A stretch of 64,000 bases of DNA from Thiodiazotropha sp040506775 (GCA_040506775.1 JBEVWC010000020.1:62001-126000), one strand, 5' to 3'; counted from the stretch's first letter, positions 25,560-34,753 are shown. Notes: generated by a model not told the origin, from the letters alone. Program-made: numbers and translations.

Positions 25560-27878
25560 CTACCCTTTGGCCAACTTGGCGAAGGCAGCGGCCATGGCCC
25601 CCGTGGGGGGCTGGGATTTGGGTTTCCGCTCAGGCTTGCGGGATCTGTCCGCCGCCCGCCGGTTGTCACCTTGCCGTGCCTTAGCTTCCCGGGACTGGGC
25701 GGAGGCCTGCTCGTTGAGCCGCATGCTCAGACCGATGCGCCGGCGGGGGATGTCCACCTCCATGACCTTGACCTTGACCAGATCCCCCGCCTTGACCACA
25801 TCATGGGGATCCTTGACGAAGCGGTCGGCAAGGGCGGAGATGTGCACCAGGCCATCCTGGTGTACCCCGATGTCGACGAAGGCGCCGAAGTTGGTGACGT
25901 TGGTCACCACCCCTTCGAGGATCATGCCGTTTTGCAGGTCCTGGAGGGTCTCGACGCCCTCCTTGAAGCTGGCGGTCTTGAACTCCGGACGCGGATCGCG
26001 GCCCGGCTTGTCCAGCTCGCGGATGATGTCCTTCACCGTGGGCAGACCGAACTGCTCATCCGTATAGTCGTTCGCCGCCAGGGTATTGAGGAACGGGGTA
26101 TCGCCGATCAGCTGGGTCATCGGGCGACCTGTTTTGGCGAGAATCCGTTCCACCACCGGGTAGGCCTCCGGGTGTACCGCGGAGGCATCCAGGGGGTTGT
26201 CCCCGTTCATGATGCGCAGAAACCCGGCGCACTGTTCAAAGGCCTTCGCCCCCAGTCTCGGCACCTCGAGGATCTGCTGGCGATTACGGAAACTGCCGTG
26301 CTCCTCCCGGTATTTGACCACATTTGCTGCCAGACCGGCGGACAGCCCGGCCACCCGCTGCAGCAGCGGTACCGAGGCCATGTTGATATCCACCCCGACC
26401 CCGTTGACGCAATCCTCCACCACCGCATCGAGCTGGCGCGCCAGCTTCACCTGGGAGACATCGTGCTGGTACTGACCCACGCCAATCGATTTCGGGTCGA
26501 TCTTCACCAGTTCCGCGAGCGGGTCCTGCAACCGCCGGGCGATGGAGACCGCCCCGCGCAGGGAGACATCCAGGTCCGGGAATTCATCCGCGGCGAAGGC
26601 CGAGGCGGAGTAGACCGAGGCCCCCGCCTCGCTGACCATGACCTTGGTCAGGCCCAGCTGGGGGAACTGACGAATCAGGTCTGCGGCGAGTTTGTCGGTT
26701 TCCCGGGAGGCGGTGCCATTGCCGATACTGATCAGTTGCGCCTGGTGACGCCGCGCCAGGTCGGCGAGCAGACCGATCGATTCCTGCCAGTGCTTTTTCG
26801 GTGCATGGGGGTAGATGGTGGCGGTCTCCAGCAGCTTGCCGGTCTGGTCCACCACCGCCACCTTGACCCCGGTACGCAGCCCCGGATCGAGGCCGATGGT
26901 GGTCCGCGGTCCGGCCGGAGCGGCCAGCAGCAGATCATGCAGATTGCGCGCGAAGACCTGGATCGCCTCCTGCTCCGCGGCTTCCCGCAGGCGGGTTTTG
27001 AGATGGGTATCCAGATGGGTGAGGATCTTGATCCGCCAGGCCCAGCGCACCACACCCTGCAGCCAGGCATCCCCTGCACGACCCTGGTTGAGGATCCGGA
27101 AATGGCTGGCGATCATGCCCTCCGCGATACCGGAATCGGTGGGTTTCAGATCCTCTTCTCCGGGCAGCACGATGTCGAGGGTCAGAATGCCCTCCTGACG
27201 GCCCCGGAACATGGCCAGCGCCCGGTGCGAGGGGATCCGCTGCAGGGCCTCTGAGACATCGAAGTAGTCGGAGAACTTCTTCCCCTCCTGCTCCTTGCCC
27301 GGGATCACCTTCGAGACCAGCAGTCCCTGCTCCCACAGGTATTCGCGCAGGCTGCCCACCAGCTCCGCATCCTCGGCGAAACGCTCCATGAGGATCTGAC
27401 GCGCCCCTTCCAGGGCCGCATCGGCATCCGCCACCCCCTTGTCCGCGTCCACATAGGACGCCGCAGTCTGCTGGGGATCCTGGGCAGGATCCTCGAACAG
27501 GCTTTGCGCCAGGGGTTCCAGACCTGCCTCCCGGGCGATCTGTGCCTTGGTGCGGCGCTTGGGTTTGTAGGGCAGGTAGAGATCCTCGAGGCGGGTCTTG
27601 GTATCCGCCGCCAGGATCGCGCCTTTCAGCACCTCATCCAGTTTGCCCTGTTCGTCGATGGATTTGAGTACCGTCTCCCGGCGTTCCTCGAGCTCACGCA
27701 GGTAGACCAGCCGTTCGCTCAGGTTACGCAGCTGGGTATCGTCCAGGCCTCCGGTCACCTCTTTTCGATAGCGGGCGATGAACGGGACCGTGGCCCCCTC
27801 ATCCAGCAGTGCGATGGTGGCATCGACCTGGGGAACACGAACCTGTAGCTCTTCGGCAATACGACGGGAAATGGACAT
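25560..27878 (-). CDS. tex: Tex-family RNA-binding transcription accessory protein
   Basis: The 772-residue protein is a standard Tex. It has the N-terminal helical domain (TVPFIARYRKEVTGGLDD), a YqgF/RNase H-like domain from about residue 330 (GLDPGLRTGVKVAVVD), helix-hairpin-helix segments (NMASVPLLQRVAGLS) and a C-terminal S1 domain (about 650-720, GAFVDIGVHQDGLVHIS). Tex binds nucleic acids and is related to eukaryotic Spt6; it influences transcription and toxin genes in Bordetella. The last ~50 residues are basic and of low complexity. ATG at 27878 is used; the preceding codon is a TTG that extends the frame by one residue. The final codons are duplicated 380 bases downstream. Confidence 0.96.
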   Translation of the reverse strand: MSISRRIAEELQVRVPQVDATIALLDEGATVPFIARYRKEVTGGLDDTQLRNLSERLVYLRELEERRETVLKSIDEQGKLDEVLKGAILAADTKTRLEDLYLPYKPKRRTKAQIAREAGLEPLAQSLFEDPAQDPQQTAASYVDADKGVADADAALEGARQILMERFAEDAELVGSLREYLWEQGLLVSKVIPGKEQEGKKFSDYFDVSEALQRIPSHRALAMFRGRQEGILTLDIVLPGEEDLKPTDSGIAEGMIASHFRILNQGRAGDAWLQGVVRWAWRIKILTHLDTHLKTRLREAAEQEAIQVFARNLHDLLLAAPAGPRTTIGLDPGLRTGVKVAVVDQTGKLLETATIYPHAPKKHWQESIGLLADLARRHQAQLISIGNGTASRETDKLAADLIRQFPQLGLTKVMVSEAGASVYSASAFAADEFPDLDVSLRGAVSIARRLQDPLAELVKIDPKSIGVGQYQHDVSQVKLARQLDAVVEDCVNGVGVDINMASVPLLQRVAGLSAGLAANVVKYREEHGSFRNRQQILEVPRLGAKAFEQCAGFLRIMNGDNPLDASAVHPEAYPVVERILAKTGRPMTQLIGDTPFLNTLAANDYTDEQFGLPTVKDIIRELDKPGRDPRPEFKTASFKEGVETLQDLQNGMILEGVVTNVTNFGAFVDIGVHQDGLVHISALADRFVKDPHDVVKAGDLVKVKVMEVDIPRRRIGLSMRLNEQASAQSREAKARQGDNRRAADRSRKPERKPKSQPPTGAMAAAFAKLAKG

Positions 27879-27922
27879 CAATCAGGAAACCTGTGAGGTG
27901 GTGGATGAGGGAATGGTTGAAT

Positions 27923-27959
27923 CTCACGCACCCGGGTGGATCCTCTCCCGGATGCGTGA
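27923..27959 (-). terminator. Possible hairpin downstream of ugd
   Basis: An imperfect inverted repeat (CACGCACCCGGG against CCCGGATGCGTG) lies between the ugd stop and the tex start. No run of T residues follows on the minus strand, so intrinsic termination is doubtful; it could instead stabilise the ugd mRNA end. Confidence 0.3.
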
Positions 27960-27975
27960 CTGCTGAGCCAGGGGA

Positions 27976-29301
27976 TCAGTCACCGCGACCGATGGCGTAG
28001 TAACTGAAACCCGCTGCCTTGAGCCGGGCCGGATCGTAGATGTTACGGCCATCGAAGATCACCGGGGCGCTCAGGGCCTGCTTGAGATGATCGAAATCGG
28101 GACTGCGGAACACCTGCCACTCGGTCACCACGATGAGGGCATCCGCCCCCTGCAGGGTTGCCTCCTGATCCTCGCAATAGGCCAGGTCGTCCCGCTCGCC
28201 GTAAATCCGCCGGCACTCCTCCATCGCCTCCGGATCGAAGGCCCGCACCTTGGCGCCGGCGGCCCACAGGGCCTCCATCAGCACCCGGCTCGAGGCCTCG
28301 CGCATGTCATCGGTGTTGGGCTTGAAGGAGAGGCCCCACAGGGCAAAGGTCTTGCCCTTGATGTCGCCCTCGTAGTGGCGCTGAATCTTGTCGAACAACA
28401 CCTGCTTCTGCCGATAGTTGACCGCTTCCACCGCACTGAGCAGTTCCGCGTTGTAACCCACTTCCCGGGCAGTGCGCTCCAGGGCCTTCACGTCCTTGGG
28501 AAAACAGGAGCCACCGTAGCCGCAACCGGGGTAGATAAAGTAATAACCGATGCGCCGGTCCGCACCGATGCCCCGGCGCACCTCCTCGATGTCGGCCCCC
28601 AGGCGTTCCGCCAGGTTGGACAGCTCGTTCATGAAGCTGATCTTGGTGGCGAGGATCGCATTGGCCGCGTACTTGGTCAGCTCGGCGGAGCGGATGTCCA
28701 TGGCGACCAGGCGGTCGTGATTGCGGTTGAACGGGGCATAGAGGGCGCGCAGCAGTTCGGTGGTGCGGGGGTTGTCGGTACCGATGATGATCCGGTCCGG
28801 CTTCATGAAATCGTCGAGGGCCGCGCCCTCCTTGAGGAATTCCGGGTTGGACACCACGTCGAACTCCACCTGCTTACCCAGGGTCTCCAGGGTCTGGCTG
28901 ATCCGATCACGCACCTTGTCCGCGGTACCTACCGGCACCGTGGACTTGTCCACCACCACCCGGTACTCCTGCATGTGGGAGGCGATCGATTCGGCCACCG
29001 CCAGAACATACTGCAGATCCGCCGAGCCGTCTTCATCCGGCGGGGTACCCACCGCAATGAACTGGAACAGTCCGTGGGACACCGCGTGCTCCACGTCGGT
29101 AGTGAAACTCAACCGTCCGGCCTTGGCGTTACGCACCACCATGTCCTCGAGGCCCGGCTCGTAGATGGGGATCTCACCCTGGTTGAGCATCTCGATCTTA
29201 CGGCTGTCAACATCCATGCAGACCACGTCGTTACCCACTTCGGCAAGACAGGCGCCGGTTACCAGCCCCACGTAACCCGACCCAAAAACTGTTACTTTCA
29301 T
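27976..29301 (-). CDS. ugd: UDP-glucose 6-dehydrogenase
   Basis: The 441-residue enzyme oxidises UDP-glucose to UDP-glucuronate with two NAD+, supplying exopolysaccharide and lipopolysaccharide sugars. Visible features are the NAD-binding GSGYVGLVTGACLAE at the start, the conserved YEPGLE, FLKEGAALDDF and the catalytic cysteine in GCGYGGSCFPKD (about residue 260). The C-terminal domain has LSFKPNTDDMREASS. Length fits the family. The ATG at 29301 has a GGGTCGAGA leader. It follows plsC by 67 bases on the same strand. A GDP-mannose dehydrogenase activity is possible within the same family, but the sequence is closer to the UDP-glucose type. Confidence 0.94.
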   Translation of the reverse strand: MKVTVFGSGYVGLVTGACLAEVGNDVVCMDVDSRKIEMLNQGEIPIYEPGLEDMVVRNAKAGRLSFTTDVEHAVSHGLFQFIAVGTPPDEDGSADLQYVLAVAESIASHMQEYRVVVDKSTVPVGTADKVRDRISQTLETLGKQVEFDVVSNPEFLKEGAALDDFMKPDRIIIGTDNPRTTELLRALYAPFNRNHDRLVAMDIRSAELTKYAANAILATKISFMNELSNLAERLGADIEEVRRGIGADRRIGYYFIYPGCGYGGSCFPKDVKALERTAREVGYNAELLSAVEAVNYRQKQVLFDKIQRHYEGDIKGKTFALWGLSFKPNTDDMREASSRVLMEALWAAGAKVRAFDPEAMEECRRIYGERDDLAYCEDQEATLQGADALIVVTEWQVFRSPDFDHLKQALSAPVIFDGRNIYDPARLKAAGFSYYAIGRGD

Positions 29302-29368
29302 TCTCGACCCTTAGCAAATGAAGATAAATAGGGCGCCATGATACTTGCTCGGGAGCCCGGAAACCACA

Positions 29369-30073
29369 TCATTCCCCCCCTTCCCGCCCACCGGTCACAC
29401 CATCGAGCAGACCCTGAATCCGCTGATTCAGCACCTCGGAATCACCGGTCCAGGACTCGATCACCGGCAGCACCTCGATCACCGCATCCCCACGCAGGAT
29501 CAGGGGTCTGAAAATATGCCCCTGGGCCCGCACGCCACAAATCCGCAATGGCACAACCGGCGACCCGGTGATGCTGGCGAGACGCGCGGCACCGGCCTTG
29601 ATTTTCCTCGGCGGATCAGAGTCCAGATGGATCTTGCCATGGGGAAACAGGGCCACCACCTCACCCTCCCGCAGGGCCTTGAACGCCGCGCGCATCGCCT
29701 TCTCGGGGTTGGTGGTGCGATCCACCGGGATACAGCCCACCGCACGGAACAGCCAGCGCAGGCCGAATCGATCATACTGTTCGCGGGCGATCATGAAACG
29801 CAACGGCCTGCGACTGGCGGCGATCATCAACAGCGGGTCCAGGCCGGAGATGTGGTTGGAAACCACGATCGCCGCCCCCGACTCAGGCAATGGCAGGTTG
29901 ACTGGAGGCAGTCGGTGATAATGTCGGCAGTAGAGCCGGTTGAGACCATCCAGCCGGTTCAGCCAGAACCCGCCCCACTCCGCTTGCCGGGCAGACCGGC
30001 AGGCCCTCTCGAGCCACAGCAACAGCACCGCCGCCAGCAGTAGAAACAGAGTGACCGTGGAGTCTGCTGTCAT
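29369..30073 (-). CDS. 1-acyl-sn-glycerol-3-phosphate acyltransferase-like protein
   Basis: This 234-residue protein has one N-terminal hydrophobic segment (about 6-22) and the PlsC acyltransferase motif NHISGLDP (His74, Asp79). The second motif, normally FPEGT, is FPHGK here, and PVDRTTN fits motif II. Enzymes of this family transfer acyl chains to lysophosphatidic acid or related acceptors at the inner membrane. The FPHGK change removes the usual glutamate, so the acceptor may differ from lysophosphatidic acid. It lies 42 bases downstream of def and upstream of ugd on the same strand. Confidence 0.87.
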   Translation of the reverse strand: MTADSTVTLFLLLAAVLLLWLERACRSARQAEWGGFWLNRLDGLNRLYCRHYHRLPPVNLPLPESGAAIVVSNHISGLDPLLMIAASRRPLRFMIAREQYDRFGLRWLFRAVGCIPVDRTTNPEKAMRAAFKALREGEVVALFPHGKIHLDSDPPRKIKAGAARLASITGSPVVPLRICGVRAQGHIFRPLILRGDAVIEVLPVIESWTGDSEVLNQRIQGLLDGVTGGREGGE

Positions 30074-30115
30074 GTCACGGGTTCCATGGCTGCGAAGGCG
30101 AAGCTTGCCTGATCC

Positions 30116-30631
30116 CTATTTCTTTCCCTTGCTGTAGACCTTGCGCTGGAACAGATCGGTGCGCCGACTCACCAGCCGGTCGACAAACAGCAGACCGTCC
30201 AGATGATCCACTTCATGCTGCAGCGCGCGGGCCTCGAAACCCTCCATGGAGAACTCCAGCCGCTCACCGGTAGGGTTCTGAGCACGCAGTTTGATGCGTT
30301 CCGCGCGGATCACGTTACCGGTGTAGTCCGGGACCGAGAGACACCCCTCGCGCCCCAGTTCGAAGCCGTCCCACTCGGTGATTTCCGGATTCACCAGGAT
30401 CAGGTGACCATGGTTCGGCACCGGTTTGCGGGTTGTGGAGCAGTCGAGGATGATGATTCTCTGAGCGCGTCCCACCTGGGGCGCGGCGATACCCACCGCG
30501 GCGGGACCCGCCTGGCGGGTCTCCTCCAGGTCATCGATGAATGCCAGCAGTTCCTCATCGAAAACGCTGACCTCTTCCGCCACCTCTTTGAGACGTGGAT
30601 CCGGCAGTGTGAGGATTTCCAAAATAGCCAT
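30116..30631 (-). CDS. def: Peptide deformylase
   Basis: The 171-residue enzyme removes the formyl group from new proteins. All three motifs are present: GIAAPQVG (about 47-54; Ile replaces the usual Leu), EGCLS (about 95) and the metal site HEVDHLDG (about 137). Length is normal. It is set between gcvR and plsC in a minus-strand run. Usually def sits next to fmt; that pairing is absent, so this may be one of several deformylases in the genome. Confidence 0.95.
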   Translation of the reverse strand: MAILEILTLPDPRLKEVAEEVSVFDEELLAFIDDLEETRQAGPAAVGIAAPQVGRAQRIIILDCSTTRKPVPNHGHLILVNPEITEWDGFELGREGCLSVPDYTGNVIRAERIKLRAQNPTGERLEFSMEGFEARALQHEVDHLDGLLFVDRLVSRRTDLFQRKVYSKGKK

Positions 30632-30665
30632 GACTCGGGATCTATCTGGTCAGTGTGAACGGGCC

Positions 30666-31184
30666 CTAACCGATGAGGGTCTCGATGGGGGATACGTGGA
30701 CATCGATCCCCTGGGTTTCCAGGGCAGCGAGGGTCGATTCGAGGGTCTCCAGGGTGGCATCCGCATAACCCTGAATGGTCATGATGTAGACCGGTTTGTC
30801 GGCACTGCCCACCACATCGGACTCGAGTTCCAGGATGTTGAATCCGCAGTCCGCGAGGGCGCCGGTGACACTCGCCACGATGCCGGCCCGGTCCGCGCCG
30901 TTGACCCGCACCTGGAAGTTCGGCACCCGGTGCTGGTGCAGCCCCCCCTGCATGGCGTCCAGGTGATAGCGTAAGCCCAGATTCTGCGCCACCGGATCGA
31001 GTATCCCGCTCAGTGCGGCGTCCTCATCCCGGGTACCCACCATCATCATGATGGTGAAATTCCCGCCCAGTCGAATCATCGAAGTCTCACCCAGGGTGAT
31101 GCCTCCGCGGTACAGTGCGTCGGTCACCTGGGCGACGATGCCGGGTTGATCCTCACCCACCAGAGTCAACATTTGCCAATTCAT
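30666..31184 (-). CDS. GcvR-like double ACT-domain regulator
   Basis: This 172-residue protein consists of two ACT domains (about 5-75 and 90-165). They begin LTLVGEDQPGIVAQVTDALY and VRVNGADRAGIVASVTGAL. This is the layout of GcvR, which in E. coli binds GcvA and represses the glycine cleavage operon when glycine is low. No gcv genes are in the window, so the regulatory target here is unknown. It is 34 bases upstream of def on the same strand. Confidence 0.85.
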   Translation of the reverse strand: MNWQMLTLVGEDQPGIVAQVTDALYRGGITLGETSMIRLGGNFTIMMMVGTRDEDAALSGILDPVAQNLGLRYHLDAMQGGLHQHRVPNFQVRVNGADRAGIVASVTGALADCGFNILELESDVVGSADKPVYIMTIQGYADATLETLESTLAALETQGIDVHVSPIETLIG

Positions 31185-31261
31185 TGCTCACCTCAGTTGT
31201 TCACACTGCGAAGTCTATGGCATGCTGCATAGAGCGGTTCTTACAACCTGCCAACCCGCGA

Positions 31262-32011
31262 TCAGGATTCACCGGACCCCGAATCTGCGAGCCAGATCAG
31301 GGACGCCATCCGCCCGGTCACGCCGTCGCGCCGGTAGGAGAAGAATCGTTCGCGGTCGGTCACTGTACAGTAATCACCGCCGCCAATGAACCCCACACCG
31401 GCCCGGGTCAGACGCAATCGGGCCAGTTGATAAAGATCGGCCCACCAGTGTCCGGGTTTCGCGGCCTGGAAAGCCCGGGCATCCCCCGCTTCACAGTCGA
31501 TAAATGTCTGCCGGACCTCATCGCCCACCTCGAATGCCATCGGCCCGATGGCCGGCCCCATCCATGCCAGCAGAGAATCGGCCGGCGCTTCGAAACGGGA
31601 CACCGCGCGTTCGATCACCCCGGCGGCGAGTCCCCGCCAACCCGCATGCACCGCGCTCACCGCGCGTCCCGAGCGGTCGCTCAGCAGCAGAGGCAGACAG
31701 TCGGCTGTCAGTACGGCGCAGACCACTCCGTTGCGGTCGGTAAACGACGCATCCGCCTCGCAACCCGCCTCTCGTGCATCCACCACATCGCAGCCGTGCA
31801 CCTGCTTCAGCCAGACCGGCTCGGCGGGCAGTCCGGCAGCGGCTGTCAGCAACTGCCGGTTTCTCTGTACGTTCCGGATATCGTCTCCCACATGATCACC
31901 CAGGTTGAGACTGGCGTAGACGCCTGGACTCACCCCGCCCCGCCGGGTGGTCATCACGGCACGCACCCGGGGGTGAACCGGCCAATCCGGGTAGAGCAGT
32001 TCAACTGGCAT
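31262..32011 (-). CDS. pgeF: Peptidoglycan editing factor (YfiH/laccase-domain protein)
   Basis: The 249-residue protein belongs to the PgeF family, which removes wrongly placed serine from peptidoglycan precursors and was formerly annotated as polyphenol oxidase. Family features are the zinc-binding residues in LKQVHGCDVV, the TADCLPLLL motif and VSAVHAGWRGLAAGV; the last carries the histidine ligand. The ATG at 32011 has AGGG nine bases upstream and is preferred over an ATG at 32020 that sits right against it. It overlaps the rluD stop by 11 bases. rluD-pgeF pairing is conserved in many gammaproteobacteria, where clpB often follows; here clpB is elsewhere in the window. Confidence 0.92.
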   Translation of the reverse strand: MPVELLYPDWPVHPRVRAVMTTRRGGVSPGVYASLNLGDHVGDDIRNVQRNRQLLTAAAGLPAEPVWLKQVHGCDVVDAREAGCEADASFTDRNGVVCAVLTADCLPLLLSDRSGRAVSAVHAGWRGLAAGVIERAVSRFEAPADSLLAWMGPAIGPMAFEVGDEVRQTFIDCEAGDARAFQAAKPGHWWADLYQLARLRLTRAGVGFIGGGDYCTVTDRERFFSYRRDGVTGRMASLIWLADSGSGES

Positions 32012-32981
32012 GAGCGGCATCCCTGGACAGAATTTCCAGCAGGTCCTGCATGTCCCGGGGCAGCGGGGCTTCCCAGCTCAACATCTCACCGCTCAGCGGG
32101 TGAAGCAGACCCAGTCGCGCGGCATGCAGGGCCTGGCGGTTGAAGTTTTGCAGCGTCTGTTGCAGTTCGTTGCCTGCGCCTTGTGGCAGTTTCAATCGCC
32201 CACCGTAGAGCGGGTCTCCAAGCAGGGGGTGATGGATGTGGCTCATGTGGACCCGGATCTGGTGGGTCCGACCGGTCTCCAGCCGGACCTGCAGGTCGGT
32301 GTGCGCACGAAAGCGCTGCAGCACCCGATAGTGGGTGATCGCCGGCTTACCCTGGGGCACGACCGCCATGCGCAGGCGGTTTACCGGATGGCGGCCGATG
32401 GGTTCGTCAACCGTCCCCCCGGAGATCAGCACCCCCTGGGCGATTGCCCGGTATTCCCGTTTCACGCTACGGGCCTGCAGCTGACGCACCAGGGAACTGT
32501 GGGCCTCCAGGGTGCGCGCCACCACCAGCAGACCGCTGGTATCCTTGTCGAGACGATGGACTATGCCCGCCCGGGGAATGGCCTGCAGCTCCGGTGCATG
32601 CGCCAGAAGACCATTCAGCAGGGTACCGGTCAGATTACCGGCCGCCGGGTGCACCACCAGCCCCGCTGGCTTGTTGACCACGATGAGACTTTCGTCCTCG
32701 TAGACCAGATCCAGATCCATGCGTTCCGGCCGATCCTCGCCACAGGGCTCTGCGAGGGGCTGCAGACTCAGGGATTCTCCCCCCTTGACCCGGTCCTTGG
32801 GGCGACAGGCCTGACCCTGCAGCAACACCCGACCCTGTTTGATCCACTGTTGCAGACGGCTGCGGGAATACTCCGGAAAGCCTGCCGAGAGCACTTGATC
32901 AACCCGTTGGCCCGCCTGTGTCTCAGCCACCTGCAGGGTCCGCAGCGGAACTTCCTCCAGGGTATTGGAATCGGACATCAT
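32001..32981 (-). CDS. rluD: 23S rRNA pseudouridine synthase RluD
   Basis: This 326-residue enzyme converts uridines 1911, 1915 and 1917 of 23S rRNA helix 69. It has an N-terminal S4 RNA-binding domain (about 18-80, GQRVDQVLSAGFPEYSRSRL), the catalytic aspartate in HRLDKDTSG (about residue 145) and the family segment RLETGRTHQIRVHM. The start could be ATG at 32981 or the next ATG at 32978. It is divergent from bamD with 91 bases between them, an arrangement conserved in gammaproteobacteria, and is translationally coupled to pgeF. Confidence 0.95.
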   Translation of the reverse strand: MMSDSNTLEEVPLRTLQVAETQAGQRVDQVLSAGFPEYSRSRLQQWIKQGRVLLQGQACRPKDRVKGGESLSLQPLAEPCGEDRPERMDLDLVYEDESLIVVNKPAGLVVHPAAGNLTGTLLNGLLAHAPELQAIPRAGIVHRLDKDTSGLLVVARTLEAHSSLVRQLQARSVKREYRAIAQGVLISGGTVDEPIGRHPVNRLRMAVVPQGKPAITHYRVLQRFRAHTDLQVRLETGRTHQIRVHMSHIHHPLLGDPLYGGRLKLPQGAGNELQQTLQNFNRQALHAARLGLLHPLSGEMLSWEAPLPRDMQDLLEILSRDAAHAS

Positions 32982-33072
32982 CGAACCACCCGAAGCCGTA
33001 CAGAGTAACGATGCCGAGGCCGCAGGTTTTCGCTATACTTTCGCATCCACAGTTTCATCATCGACAGGTGTC

Positions 33073-33843
33073 ATGTTCTCAAAAGCCTTACCCACCATTC
33101 TGCTGCTGGCGGTACTCACGGGTTGTTCCATGCCGGAACAGGTGGACCCCACCAAGGACTGGAGCGCCAGCCAGTTCTACTCGGAAGCCCAATCGGCGAT
33201 GCAGGATGGCGATTACGACACCGCGATCAAATATTTCAACGGTCTGCAGGCCCGCTACCCATTCGGCCGTTACGCCAATCAGGCGCAGATGGATATTATC
33301 TATGCGCATTATAAAAACGGGGAGCCCGATTCCGCGATCGCCGCGGCGGAGCGCTTCATCAAACTCAATCCGCAGAGCTCGTTCGTGGATTATGCCTATT
33401 ACATGAAGGGATTGGCGAATTACAACCGCAACCAAAGCCTGCTCAGCCTTATCCTCCCCACCGACCCCTCGGAACGGGATGCCGGTGCAGCGCTCAACTC
33501 ATTCAACGATTTTTCGGAACTCGTGAGGCGATATCCGGACAGCAAGTATGCGGCGGACGCCTACCAGCGCATGCTTTATCTGAGAAACAACCTGTCGAAA
33601 TACCAGGTCCACATCGCCCGCTACTACATGAGGCGTGGCGCATACCTGGCGGCGGCCAACCGGGCGAATCGGGTGGTGACCCAGTTTCAGCGCACCGATT
33701 CAGTCGAGGAAGCCCTGGAAATCATGATTGATGCCTATACCCGCCTCGGGCTGACTGAACTGGCCAAGGATGCGGAACGGGTGCTGGCACTGAATCTGGA
33801 AAACGGCCGTTTGACCAAACCCCAAGCCCAGGAATCCGAATAA
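33073..33843 (+). CDS. bamD: Outer membrane assembly lipoprotein BamD
   Basis: This 256-residue lipoprotein is an essential part of the BAM complex that inserts beta-barrel proteins. The lipobox LLAVLTGC puts the lipid on Cys18. Tetratricopeptide repeats follow, with the family segments YSEAQSAMQDGDYDTAIKYF, PFGRYANQAQMDI and YPDSKYAADAYQRM. The ATG at 33073 starts the signal peptide and has ACAGGT upstream; the frame open to 32965 is not conserved. A TATACT hexamer at 33034-33039 could be its -10 element, though no good -35 is placed before it. Confidence 0.95.
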   Translation: MFSKALPTILLLAVLTGCSMPEQVDPTKDWSASQFYSEAQSAMQDGDYDTAIKYFNGLQARYPFGRYANQAQMDIIYAHYKNGEPDSAIAAAERFIKLNPQSSFVDYAYYMKGLANYNRNQSLLSLILPTDPSERDAGAALNSFNDFSELVRRYPDSKYAADAYQRMLYLRNNLSKYQVHIARYYMRRGAYLAAANRANRVVTQFQRTDSVEEALEIMIDAYTRLGLTELAKDAERVLALNLENGRLTKPQAQESE

Positions 33844-33977
33844 TCGTTGAGCCGAATCCGGCACAAATCGGGTATGCGGAGATCAACGACCGACCCAGGC
33901 CATTCACCTGACGATCGGACTCGCTCATTAAACCTGAGATTAACGGCAAGCAATTCAAAACACCGTGGCCAGTGTGT

Positions 33978-34060
33978 TGGTCGGGTGCGCGCAGCGTAAC
34001 CCGACATGAAATGCGCAGGCACCCGCCGAGTGTCGGGTTACGCTGCGCTGACCCGACCTA
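33978..34060. repeat. Inverted pair of GGTCGGGT...CCCGACA repeats (family C)
   Basis: GGTCGGGTGCGCGCAGCGTA and on to CCCGACA (33979-34006) is mirrored by TGTCGGGTTACGCTGCGCTG and on to CCGACC (34031-34057), forming a long hairpin. The centre GCGCAGCGTAACCCG resembles family A repeats, but the arms differ. It lies in the 358-base gap between bamD and the convergent glnB; the rest of that gap shows no gene. Confidence 0.85.
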
Positions 34061-34201
34061 CAATCCAATCTCAAGGCAGAACGGCGATGACCCGGAATGG
34101 TTGCCTCGGATTCATCTCATCCCCATGCGCGATTGAACAGGTGCAGCAGAATCAGACCGGCACAACTCCTAGTATCGAGTACCCGGCCAATCCAGAGTGG
34201 C

Positions 34202-34540
34202 TTAGATAGCCGCCTCGTTCTCTTCCCCGGTACGGATACGGATCACCCGCTCCACCGGAGACACAAAAATCTTGCCGTCACCGATCTTACCGGTACGTGC
34301 TGCATTGGTAATCGCTTCAATACAGGCGGTGACCTGCTCGCTGGCGACAACCACTTCGAGTTTGACCTTGGGCAGAAAATCCACCACGTACTCCGCACCC
34401 CGGTAGAGTTCCGTGTGCCCCTTCTGCCGTCCGAAACCCTTGACTTCGGTCGCCGTCATACCGGTGATGCCTACTCCCGATAATGCCTCGCGCACATCTT
34501 CCAGTTTGAAAGGTTTGATGATTGCTTCGACTTTTTTCAT
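34202..34540 (-). CDS. glnB: Nitrogen regulatory protein P-II
   Basis: The 112-residue protein is a PII trimer subunit that senses 2-oxoglutarate, ATP/ADP and nitrogen status through uridylylation. The T-loop tyrosine is Tyr51 in YRGAEYVVDF, the B-loop reads TGKIGDGKIFV, and the start MKKVEAIIKPFKLEDVREAL and end RIRTGEENEAAI are of the GlnB rather than GlnK type. No amtB gene follows, which also favours GlnB. It lies 213 bases downstream of nadE on the same strand with its own candidate promoter. PII proteins are known to regulate glutamine-dependent NAD synthetases. Confidence 0.95.
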   Translation of the reverse strand: MKKVEAIIKPFKLEDVREALSGVGITGMTATEVKGFGRQKGHTELYRGAEYVVDFLPKVKLEVVVASEQVTACIEAITNAARTGKIGDGKIFVSPVERVIRIRTGEENEAAI

Positions 34541-34575
34541 TGTTACGCTGCTCTCACATTTGGAATAATCATTGT

Positions 34576-34604
34576 AATTCAGGGCATTGTACCGTCCCTG
34601 TCAA
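34576..34604 (-). promoter_or_regulatory. Candidate sigma-70 promoter for glnB
   Basis: On the minus strand TTGACA (34599-34604) is followed after 17 bases by TGAATT (34576-34581), about 35 bases before the glnB start. The -35 is perfect; the -10 matches four of six. Confidence 0.4.
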
Positions 34605-34753
34605 GGACGCGTCCATGCCCTGTCGTGTTTCACGCTGAGCGGGATTCCCCTCGTTACATACCCGTCAACGGCCATCCGTCCACTTCAGGAACATAGCATC
34701 AACTGAACCTGCGATAAATCACCTTATGACTCCAGCCACTCTCTGACTGAGGC

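Noticed and set aside
25479..27254. Plus-strand open frame of 591 codons opposite tex
   Set aside because: tex is unmistakable on the minus strand; the frame begins in repeat sequence.
28087..29331. Plus-strand open frame of 414 codons opposite ugd
   Set aside because: Shadow of a confirmed dehydrogenase gene.
34006..34209. Small plus-strand frame between bamD and glnB
   Set aside because: Most of it is the palindromic repeat; no start signal.
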